NCBI GenBank assembly: GCA_021155885.1
Contig: JAJNBB010000026.1
Location: 1-32,709, forward strand
Source of the DNA: Fibrobacteria bacterium
Lineage (GTDB): Bacteria > Fibrobacterota > Fibrobacteria > UBA11236
Reading direction: 5' to 3'
DNA length: 32,709 nucleotides
Part shown: positions 9,465 through 16,452 of the stretch, piece by piece
Layout of the letters: each line of letters starts with the position of its first letter
Position numbering within the stretch: position 1 is the stretch's first letter
The notes under the pieces: model-generated
Seen by the model: only the letters and a program-made list of their open reading frames with translations
Told to the model about the DNA's origin: nothing
Databases searched by the model: none
Program-made: the position numbers and the translations under genes

Positions 9465-9485
9465 CCAAAGGCCCGGGCGGACCGG
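9465..9485 (-). promoter_or_regulatory. Copy 1 of shared 21-nt leader element (nirA leader)
   Basis: Minus strand CCGGTCCGCCCGGGCCTTTGG; 19/21 identical to the narK leader copy at 10913-10933. Confidence 0.65.
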
Positions 9486-9497
9486 GGACCGGTTGGT

Positions 9498-9517
9498 GGG
9501 CACGACGCTGCGTGCCC
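9498..9517 (-). promoter_or_regulatory. Leader hairpin upstream of nirA
   Basis: Minus strand GGGCACG-CAGCGT-CGTGCCC: perfect 7-bp stem with hexaloop. Confidence 0.6.
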
Positions 9518-9552
9518 CGCGCCGCTTTTCAGCGAACGCAGATGGAATAGAA

Positions 9553-9569
9553 CGCAAAGTGCATACCAA
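9553..9569 (-). promoter_or_regulatory. Sigma-54 promoter of the nirA operon
   Basis: Minus strand TTGGTATGCACTTTGCG: GG-N10-GC with TGGtAt-N5-TTGC match to the -24/-12 consensus. Confidence 0.8.
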
Positions 9570-9747
9570 CTGAAGAAGAGGGTCAAATTCGTTATTTCAC
9601 TCCCTCGGCCTTTCCATTTGTCGCGCAAGTGGAAGAAGTGGCTTTAATTGTCAACTGATGTGCAACAAAGAAACGCCCAACCAGGACAATCCGGACAATT
9701 CCCGCCACTCTTACGTTGCCGCGGTTTTTGCTCAGTAACTTTTCCAT

Positions 9748-10839
9748 ATGACGCAGTCGCTTCGCATCGGATTCATCCCGCTCGTCGACAGCGCCCCGCT
9801 TGTGATCGCGCTGGAAAAGGGTTTTTTCGCGAAGCAGGGCTTGTCGGTCGAGCTTTTCAAGGCTCAGTCATGGGACCAGGTTTTGACGCGCCTCGTGACA
9901 GGCGAGGTGGATGCGGCCCATATGCTGCTGACCGTGCCGCTGCAATGGGCGCTGACGTCGAAGGGCAGGGCCAATCCCTTGGCCTACGCGGTCTCGCTCA
10001 GCCATCACGGGAACGCCATCACGCTTTCCAACGAGATGTGGCGCGCGGGCGTTCGCGACGGGGCCACGCTCAAGGAGTACGCCGCGCGGCGGCCGTCCGG
10101 CCGCCCCCTGCAACTGGCGGTGGTATACCCGCGCAGCACGCATGAATACCTGGTGCGCCTGTGGGTCGAGGCGGGGGGCCTGAAGATCGGCGAGGACGTT
10201 CATCTGCGCTTCGTGGCGCCGCCGGTGATGGTGCACCAGCTGCGCGGGGGCGAGATCGACGGCTTCTGCGTCGGCGAGCCCTGGAACCAGCGCGCGGTAA
10301 GCTCCAAGCTCGGGTATATCGCGGCGACCAGCTGCGACCTGCTCCTGCCCATGAACGAGAAGGTGCTCGCCGTGCGCGCCTCCTGGAACCGCGAACACGA
10401 GGAAGCGCACGCGGCGATGATCCGCGCCATCGTCGAGGCGGGCGCCTGGCTAGGCGACCCCGCCAATCTGGAAGAAGCAGTGAACCAGATCTCGGGCAAG
10501 CATTACGTGAACACGTCTCCCACGCCCGTGCGCGCGGCCTTGTCGGGCGTGCTGCAGGGCGGAGGGCACCGCGTGCTGACCCCCGCGGGGTTTTTGCGCT
10601 TCGGCGGCGCCGGTACCAATTATCCCGACTCCAACCATGCGCGTTTTTACCTGGAGCGCATGTGGCGGGCGGGCCACATCTCGGGCGAACAGGTGCAGGA
10701 TCTCAACCTGAAATCCATTTGCCTGGACGGCTTTTACACCCGGGCGGTGGAAAGCTCCGAGCTGTCCGCCGCGGATTTGTTTCCCACCTTGCGCGGCGAG
10801 AGCTACGCCGCCTTTCTAAACCGCTTCCCCTCCCGCTAA
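9748..10839 (+). CDS. nasS: Cytoplasmic NrtA-like nitrate-binding protein, NasS-type sensor
   Basis: MTQSLRIGFIPLVDSAPLVIALEKGFFAKQGL: NrtA/SsuA-like fold but mature domain starts immediately with no signal peptide; includes VCVGEPWNQ-like GFCVGEPWNQ motif of NrtA/NasS. Confidence 0.8.
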   Translation: MTQSLRIGFIPLVDSAPLVIALEKGFFAKQGLSVELFKAQSWDQVLTRLVTGEVDAAHMLLTVPLQWALTSKGRANPLAYAVSLSHHGNAITLSNEMWRAGVRDGATLKEYAARRPSGRPLQLAVVYPRSTHEYLVRLWVEAGGLKIGEDVHLRFVAPPVMVHQLRGGEIDGFCVGEPWNQRAVSSKLGYIAATSCDLLLPMNEKVLAVRASWNREHEEAHAAMIRAIVEAGAWLGDPANLEEAVNQISGKHYVNTSPTPVRAALSGVLQGGGHRVLTPAGFLRFGGAGTNYPDSNHARFYLERMWRAGHISGEQVQDLNLKSICLDGFYTRAVESSELSAADLFPTLRGESYAAFLNRFPSR

Positions 10840-10870
10840 AACGCCCCTGACAGAAGTTGACACTTCTTGT

Positions 10871-10886
10871 TGGTATGCGTCTTGCT
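10871..10886 (+). promoter_or_regulatory. Sigma-54 promoter of narK
   Basis: TGGTATGCGTCTTGCT: GG (10872-73)-N10-GC (10884-85). Confidence 0.82.
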
Positions 10887-10912
10887 TGAACACCAATTGT
10901 TTCCAATTGCTT

Positions 10913-10933
10913 CCGGTCCGTCCGGCCCTTTGG
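10913..10933 (+). promoter_or_regulatory. Copy 2 of shared 21-nt leader element (narK leader)
   Basis: CCGGTCCGTCCGGCCCTTTGG, downstream of the sigma-54 promoter and upstream of the narK RBS. Confidence 0.65.
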
Positions 10934-10996
10934 TTTTGTTGGGTTCCTGAATTTCCGGTCGCCGGATTGCAAGGAAGTCCTTTACCGGAGCAATGG

Positions 10997-12211
10997 ATGC
11001 AACTCAAAGCCTTTTTGAAATCGGGACACTCGCCCACCCTCTTTTCGGCCTTTCTTTATTTCGACGTCAGCTTCATGGTCTGGGTCATTCTCGGCCCGCT
11101 GGGTGTTTTCATCGCGCGCGACCTCGGCCTCACCCCGGGCGAAAAGGGATTGATGGTTGCGATTCCCGTGCTTTCCGGAGCCTTCTGTCGTTTGCTGCTG
11201 GGCGTCATGGTCGACCGGATCGGGGCAAAACTCACGGGGCAGATCGGCCAGATCGTGGTGATGGGCGCGATCGCCTGGGCCTACCTCACCGGCCTCGACA
11301 CCCTGAACCAGATCTATGCCCTGGGCGTGTTCCTCGGCATCGCGGGGGCTTCCTTCGCCGTCGCGCTTCCGCTGGCCTCGCGCTGGTACCCCCCGGAAGC
11401 CCAGGGGCTCGCCATGGGTATCGCCGGCGCTGGGAACTCGGGCACGGTCTTCAGCGCCCTGTTCGGGCCCCTCCTCGCCGCCCACTACGGATGGAACGCC
11501 GTGCTGGGCCTGACCCTCATCCCGCTGTTCCTCGCCTTCGTCACCTACACCGTGCTGGCCAAGGACAGCCCCGACTCTCCGCCGCCCAAGACCTTTCGCC
11601 AATACATGGCCGTGCTGCGCGACGTGGACACGTGGTGGTTCATGTTCTTTTACTGCGTCACCTTCGGCGGGTTCGTCGGCATTTCCTCCAGCCTCGTGAT
11701 TTATTTCAACGGCCAGTTCGGCGTCGATCCCGTCAAGGCGGGCTACCTCACCTCGGCCTGCGTGCTGATGGGGTCGTTGTTCCGCCCGGTGGGCGGGCGC
11801 CTCGCGGACCGCGTGGGCGGCATCCGGACTCTGCAGTGGGTGTACGCCACCGTGGCGCTGAGCTCGGTCGCGATCGCGTTTTCCTCCGGTTCCCTGATCT
11901 TGTCCCTCGCGGCCTTTATTATAGGCATGGGCGCGCTGGGCATGGGCAACGGTTCCGTGTTTCAATTGATCCCCCAGCGCTTTCGCCGCGAGATCGGCAT
12001 TCTCACCGGCCTGGTGGGCATGGCCGGCGGCATCGGGGGATTTTACCTCGCCGCTTCGCTGGGCTTCTCCAAGCAGTGGACGGGCAGTTACCGGATCGGG
12101 TTCTTCGCGTTCGCGGGACTCTCGCTGGTGGCGTTGCTCGGCATCTGGGGGGTGAAGCGCCGGTGGCGCAGCACGTGGGGCTCGCCCCTCGTCACTTCGG
12201 CGCGGGTTTGA
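10997..12211 (+). CDS. NarK/NasA-type nitrate/nitrite MFS transporter
   Basis: NNP-family signatures GIAGAGNSGT and GMAGGIGGFYL; start set at MQLKAFLKSG after GGAG; upstream TTG-initiated extension lies within the promoter/leader. Confidence 0.88.
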   Translation: MQLKAFLKSGHSPTLFSAFLYFDVSFMVWVILGPLGVFIARDLGLTPGEKGLMVAIPVLSGAFCRLLLGVMVDRIGAKLTGQIGQIVVMGAIAWAYLTGLDTLNQIYALGVFLGIAGASFAVALPLASRWYPPEAQGLAMGIAGAGNSGTVFSALFGPLLAAHYGWNAVLGLTLIPLFLAFVTYTVLAKDSPDSPPPKTFRQYMAVLRDVDTWWFMFFYCVTFGGFVGISSSLVIYFNGQFGVDPVKAGYLTSACVLMGSLFRPVGGRLADRVGGIRTLQWVYATVALSSVAIAFSSGSLILSLAAFIIGMGALGMGNGSVFQLIPQRFRREIGILTGLVGMAGGIGGFYLAASLGFSKQWTGSYRIGFFAFAGLSLVALLGIWGVKRRWRSTWGSPLVTSARV

Positions 12212-12215
12212 TTCC

Positions 12216-13904
12216 ATGATGACGGTTGCGCTGGGCCAGGCCAGCCTGGCGGCGGGTCCCGGGCCGAACCAGGATTACCTGGGGTGCGCGACGCCGGAAG
12301 GCGCCGCGCTGCGCGACAAAGGCATGGCGTTCGCCGTCGCCGACGGCGTGGGGCGCGGCAAGGGCGGACGCCTGGCGGCGGAAGTGGCCGTGCGCGCCTT
12401 CCTCTCGGACTATTACAGTAGTCCCGATACCTGGGCGCCGAAAAAAATCTTCGAGCACGTGCTCGAGAACGTCAATGCCTCGGCGCGCAGCGCGGGCACG
12501 GGCGCGGCCGCGTTCGCCGCGCTCGTCCTGCGCGGGCGGCGGTATTTCACGGTGCATGCGGGCGACGCGCGCGTGTACCGGTACCGGCAATCTTCCGGCG
12601 GAGGGACGTGGACCTGCCTCACCACGGATCACGTCTGGCAGCATCCCGACATGCGCAACGTGGTCTCGCGCGCCGTCGGCCTCGACGAGCATTTGCATGC
12701 CGACCTGGGCCAGGGAGAGATTCAACAGGGGGACGTCTTCCTGCTGTGCACGGACGGGTTTTATAAAACCGTGGACCCCGCCGCGCTTTCCGGCGAACCG
12801 CGCGCCGAGGACCTGCAAGGGGCGGCGGAGGCCTTGGCGAAGCGCGCCAAGGGCGGGGATGACGTGACCCTGCAACTGGTGCGGGTGGAAAGCCTGCCGA
12901 ACGCGTCCGAGGGCGATGCGCGGCAGGACGCCGAGGGGCTGCCCTTCGCGAAGAACCTGCGCGAGGGCGCGACGCTCGACGATTTTTATTTACGCAAGCG
13001 CGTGCACCGCGGCTTGCAGTCCGAAGTGTTCCTCGCGGAGGACCTGCGGAATCGCCGGCAGGTGGCGGTCAAGTTTCCCCTGCCGCCCGCGCAGGGGGCG
13101 GAGTCCGCCCCGGAGGCCGCCGACCGCTTTTTGCGTGAAGAGTGGCTGGGACGCCGGGTCAAGAGCCCGCACATCCTGCCCGTGCTTCCCCTGGAAACCG
13201 GGCGGCGCTCCTGTCTTTATTATGTATCGGCCTGGGAACCCGGCGAAACCCTCCAGCAGCGGCTGCGCAAAACCGGGCCGCTTTCCGTGGCCGAGACGGT
13301 GGAGATGGGGATCCAGCTTTGCCGCGCCCTCGAGGCCCTGCACCGCCTCCAGGTGCTCCACCGCGACATCAAACCCGATAACGTGCTGTTGTGCGAGGAT
13401 GGTCGCGTGCTTTTGCTGGACCTGGGCGTGGCGCGCGCCGCGGCTTTCTCCGGCGACGGCGACGAGGCTTCGCCCGGAACGCCCAGTTACATGGCGCCCG
13501 AGATGTTCCAGGGCGCGGGCGCGGACGAACGCACCGAGGTGTACGCCCTGGGGGCGACCCTGTACGAGGCCCTGACGCGCAAGCTTCCCTACGGAGCGAT
13601 CGAACCGTTTTCGCAGCCGCGCTTCCAGCGCTGGTCTCCGCCGTCCCGCTATAACCTGGAGATCCCGCATTGGCTGGAGACCGTCCTGCAGCGCGCCGCG
13701 GAACCCGATCCCGCGCGCCGCTTCCAGGTATTGAGCGAGATGCAGTATTGCCTGGAGCGCCGGGAAGCGGCGTCGGAAGCCGGGCCGGGGAACTCCGCGA
13801 TCCCCGCCGCGCGGCGCTTCTCGTGGAAGTTCGCGGCCGTGGCCTTCGGCGTGATCGCCCTCGTCGAATTCGTCGTGATCTGCGCGCGCGCCCTCGCGCG
13901 CTGA
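12216..13904 (+). CDS. Bifunctional PP2C-type phosphatase / Ser-Thr protein kinase with C-terminal TM helix
   Basis: PP2C motifs AVADGVGRGKGG, HAGDARVYRYR, LLCTDGF, GGDDVTL; kinase motifs VAVKFP, LHRDIKPDNVLL, LLDLGVAR, GTPSYMAPE; C-terminal FAAVAFGVIALVEFVVICA. Starts 4 nt after the narK stop. Confidence 0.92.
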   Translation: MMTVALGQASLAAGPGPNQDYLGCATPEGAALRDKGMAFAVADGVGRGKGGRLAAEVAVRAFLSDYYSSPDTWAPKKIFEHVLENVNASARSAGTGAAAFAALVLRGRRYFTVHAGDARVYRYRQSSGGGTWTCLTTDHVWQHPDMRNVVSRAVGLDEHLHADLGQGEIQQGDVFLLCTDGFYKTVDPAALSGEPRAEDLQGAAEALAKRAKGGDDVTLQLVRVESLPNASEGDARQDAEGLPFAKNLREGATLDDFYLRKRVHRGLQSEVFLAEDLRNRRQVAVKFPLPPAQGAESAPEAADRFLREEWLGRRVKSPHILPVLPLETGRRSCLYYVSAWEPGETLQQRLRKTGPLSVAETVEMGIQLCRALEALHRLQVLHRDIKPDNVLLCEDGRVLLLDLGVARAAAFSGDGDEASPGTPSYMAPEMFQGAGADERTEVYALGATLYEALTRKLPYGAIEPFSQPRFQRWSPPSRYNLEIPHWLETVLQRAAEPDPARRFQVLSEMQYCLERREAASEAGPGNSAIPAARRFSWKFAAVAFGVIALVEFVVICARALAR

Positions 13905-13910
13905 AGATCG

Positions 13911-13930
13911 CCTTGCGGGATCCTGCAAGG
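13911..13930. promoter_or_regulatory. Near-perfect 20-bp palindrome after the kinase gene, upstream of the nrtA promoter
   Basis: CCTTGCGGGATCCTGCAAGG; 18/20 palindromic; no T-tract follows. Confidence 0.45.
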
Positions 13931-14063
13931 TTCCGCCGAAATAATCCCACCAAAGATTTACAATGGCGAAAAGTGGCAGGCGTTGTATGGAATTTTTTCC
14001 ATTCCGTTTTCCCGCTTTCCGCCAGACTCGTGTTTTTACGGCGACCAAAACGGAAAATTTTTT

Positions 14064-14079
14064 TGGTACGGCTGTTGCT
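14064..14079 (+). promoter_or_regulatory. Sigma-54 promoter of the nrtA operon
   Basis: TGGTACGGCTGTTGCT: GG (14065-66)-N10-GC (14077-78), T-rich upstream. Confidence 0.85.
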
Positions 14080-14090
14080 TTACCCTGAAA

Positions 14091-14202
14091 GCGGATGCCT
14101 CCGCGGGCATCCGCCAACCGAGTATGGAAGCGTGAGCTTCCGCGGAGTCTCCGAGGGAGAAACCCCCTCGAAGATTTCGTGCCGGTCCGTCCGGTCTTTT
14201 GG
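14091..14202 (+). ncRNA. Structured 5' leader of nrtA (candidate cis-regulatory RNA)
   Basis: Three consecutive perfect hairpins: GCGGATGCC-TCCGCG-GGCATCCGC (14091-14114), GGAAGC-GTGA-GCTTCC (14126-14141), CGAGGG-AGAAACC-CCCTCG (14152-14170), then the 21-nt element (14182-14202). Confidence 0.6.
14182..14202 (+). promoter_or_regulatory. Copy 3 of shared 21-nt leader element (nrtA leader)
   Basis: CCGGTCCGTCCGGTCTTTTGG; 19/21 identical to the narK copy. Confidence 0.65.
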
Positions 14203-14234
14203 AGCAAGGTCCAGTTCTCTAAGGAGCCTGCTCT

Positions 14235-15515
14235 ATGTCCGGATTCAAGACTCAACCCGTATTCCGTTTTTTCCCCCGTTCGCTTTCCCTTCTGATCGCG
14301 GCGTCCACGGCCGCCGTTTCGGTCGCGTCCGCGGCGCCTGAAACCACCAAGGCGAAGCTTGGCTTCATTGCCCTGACCGACTTCGCCCCCCTGGCGATCG
14401 CCAAGGAGAAGGGCTTCTTCGCCAAGCACGGCGTGCCCGACGTCGAAGTGCTCAAGCAGGCTTCCTGGGGCGCCACGCGCGACAACCTCGAGCTCGGGTC
14501 CGGCAGCGGCGGCATCGACGGCGCGCACATCCTGACGCCCATGCCCTACGCGATGACCTTGGGCCTCAACACCAAGGGCAACAAGCCCGTGCCCATGTAC
14601 ATCCTCGCCCGGCTCAACCTGAACAACCAGGCGATTTCCGTCGCCGAGAAGTACAAGGACATCGGCCTGAAGCAGGACGCCTCGGTCCTTAAAAACGTGG
14701 CCTTGAAGGCGAAGGGCCGGGGAGCCCCGCTGAAGGTCGCGATGACCTTCCCCACCGGCACGCACAACTATTGGATCCGTTACTGGCTGGCCGCGGGCGG
14801 CATCGATCCCGACAAGGACGTGACCACCATCGTCATCCCCCCGCCGCAAATGGTGGCCAACATGCGCGTGGGCAACATGGACGCCTTCTGCGTGGGCGAA
14901 CCATGGAACCAGCAGCTCATCAACCAGAAGATCGGCTATACCGCGATGCAGACCCAGGAGATCTGGAAGGATCATCCCGAGAAGGCCTTCGCGATGCGCA
15001 AGGATTGGGTCGACAAGAACCCCGAGGCGGCCAAGGCCATCCTCAAGGCGGTCATGGAAGCGCAAATGTGGTGCGACAAGCCCGAGAACGCCGAGGAACT
15101 GGCGAAAATCCTGTCTTCGAAGAACTGGATCAACTGCCAGGTGTCCGACTTGCTGCCGCGCCTTAAGGGCGAGACGGACTATGGCGACGGGCGTGCCAAG
15201 AAGAAGGGTGAATTCATGAAGTTCTGGCGCGACCACGCCTCGTTCCCCTACAAGAGCCATGACAAGTGGTTCCTGGCAGAAACGCGCCGCTGGGGCTTCC
15301 TGCCGAACGGCGTGGACTACGACAAGGTCGTGAACGCGGTGAACCGCTCCGACCTGTGGCGCGAGGCGGCGAAGGAAATCGGCCAGTCGGGCATGATCCC
15401 GAAGTCGGACTCGCGCGGCAAGGAGACGTTTTTCGACGGCGTGGTCTTCGATCCCGAAAACCCCGAAGCCTATCTCGCCAGCCTGAAGATCAAGCGCCTG
15501 GACGGCAAGAAGTAA
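14235..15515 (+). CDS. Nitrate/cyanate ABC transporter substrate-binding protein (NrtA/CynA-like), exported
   Basis: Signal peptide (RSLSLLIAASTAAVSVASAAP), KAKLGFIALTDFAPLAIAKEKGFFAKHG, MDAFCVGEPWNQQLI; followed by permease and ATPase. Confidence 0.9.
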   Translation: MSGFKTQPVFRFFPRSLSLLIAASTAAVSVASAAPETTKAKLGFIALTDFAPLAIAKEKGFFAKHGVPDVEVLKQASWGATRDNLELGSGSGGIDGAHILTPMPYAMTLGLNTKGNKPVPMYILARLNLNNQAISVAEKYKDIGLKQDASVLKNVALKAKGRGAPLKVAMTFPTGTHNYWIRYWLAAGGIDPDKDVTTIVIPPPQMVANMRVGNMDAFCVGEPWNQQLINQKIGYTAMQTQEIWKDHPEKAFAMRKDWVDKNPEAAKAILKAVMEAQMWCDKPENAEELAKILSSKNWINCQVSDLLPRLKGETDYGDGRAKKKGEFMKFWRDHASFPYKSHDKWFLAETRRWGFLPNGVDYDKVVNAVNRSDLWREAAKEIGQSGMIPKSDSRGKETFFDGVVFDPENPEAYLASLKIKRLDGKK

Positions 15516-15525
15516 AAATCGAATT

Positions 15526-15544
15526 CGGCCGGTCCGTCCGGCCG
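15526..15544 (+). promoter_or_regulatory. Intra-operon hairpin between substrate-binding and permease genes, containing the CCGGTCCGTCCGG core
   Basis: CGGCCGG-TCCGT-CCGGCCG perfect 7-bp stem, immediately before the GGGAGGA RBS. Confidence 0.6.
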
Positions 15545-15555
15545 GGAGGAACCCC

Positions 15556-16440
15556 ATGCTGCTCGACGTTAAAACCACATCCGCCCCCGCCGTCGCGGCG
15601 CCCGGCGCGTCCCTGAAGACCGACACGGGCCCCGGCGCGGACTTCGATCCCGCGCGCGCCGAGCGCCGCCGGCAGGCCGCCCTGACGGTGGTGATGCCGG
15701 CCCTGGCGATCCTGTTCTTCGGGTTCATCTGGGAAGTCTATTCGAAGCGGGCCGGCGTGACCCTCCCGGGTCCGGTGAAGACCATCACGGAATCCTGGAA
15801 TTACATCGCCCACCCCTTTTTCGACAACGGGTCGAACGACAAGGGCCTGGGCTGGCAGCTGCTGTATTCGCTGCGCCGCGTGGGCGAAGGCTACGCGCTC
15901 GCGGCGGTCATCGGGATTCTGCTCGGCATCCTGATCGGCAAGTTCGCGCTGGCCTACAAGGCCCTGGATCCCATCTTCCAGGTGCTGCGCACGATCCCGC
16001 CGCTGGCCTGGCTGCCCCTTTCGCTGGCCACGTTCAACGAGGCCAACCCCTCCGCCATCTTCGTCATCTTCATCACCGCCATCTGGCCCATTATCATCAA
16101 CACCTCCGTGGGCGTCATGCGCATCCCCTCCGATTACCATAACGTGGCCCGCGTCTACCAGATCGGCGGCATGCGCTATTTCTTCACCATCCTCATCCCG
16201 GCCGCGGCGCCCTACATCTTCACGGGCCTGCGCATCGCCATCGGCATGGCCTGGCTCGCGATCGTGGCCGCCGAAATGCTGATCGGGGGCGTCGGCATCG
16301 GGTTCTTCATCTGGGACTCGTGGAACAGCTCGCGCATGAGCGACATCGTGGTCTCCGTGATCTACGTCGGCCTCGTCGGACTGCTGCTCGACCGCATCAT
16401 GGCCTCGCTGGCCCGCCTGTTCGGAACCAAACTCGACTAA
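15556..16440 (+). CDS. Nitrate/cyanate ABC transporter permease (NrtB/CynB-like)
   Basis: Multi-helix permease; PLAWLPLSLATFNEANPSAIFVIFITAIWPIIINTSVGV is typical of NrtB; clear RBS GGGAGGAACCCC. Confidence 0.92.
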   Translation: MLLDVKTTSAPAVAAPGASLKTDTGPGADFDPARAERRRQAALTVVMPALAILFFGFIWEVYSKRAGVTLPGPVKTITESWNYIAHPFFDNGSNDKGLGWQLLYSLRRVGEGYALAAVIGILLGILIGKFALAYKALDPIFQVLRTIPPLAWLPLSLATFNEANPSAIFVIFITAIWPIIINTSVGVMRIPSDYHNVARVYQIGGMRYFFTILIPAAAPYIFTGLRIAIGMAWLAIVAAEMLIGGVGIGFFIWDSWNSSRMSDIVVSVIYVGLVGLLLDRIMASLARLFGTKLD

Positions 16441-16452
16441 CCGGAGCGTCCC

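Noticed and set aside
7631-9550. 639-aa plus-strand ORF
   Set aside because: Antisense shadow of nirA.
10886-10996. TTG-initiated N-terminal extension of NarK
   Set aside because: Overlaps the sigma-54 -12 element and the leader element; ATG at 10997 has an RBS and begins the typical NarK N-terminus.
9465-14202. Assigning the leaders as canonical ANTAR/NasT dual-hexaloop targets
   Set aside because: Hexaloops seen (CAGCGT, TCCGCG) do not show the A1/G4 pattern I recall and the narK leader lacks a hexaloop hairpin; kept only as a hypothesis.
12990-15728. 912-aa minus-strand ORF
   Set aside because: Spans antisense of the kinase, a promoter/leader and nrtA-like gene; composition is typical of antisense shadow translation.
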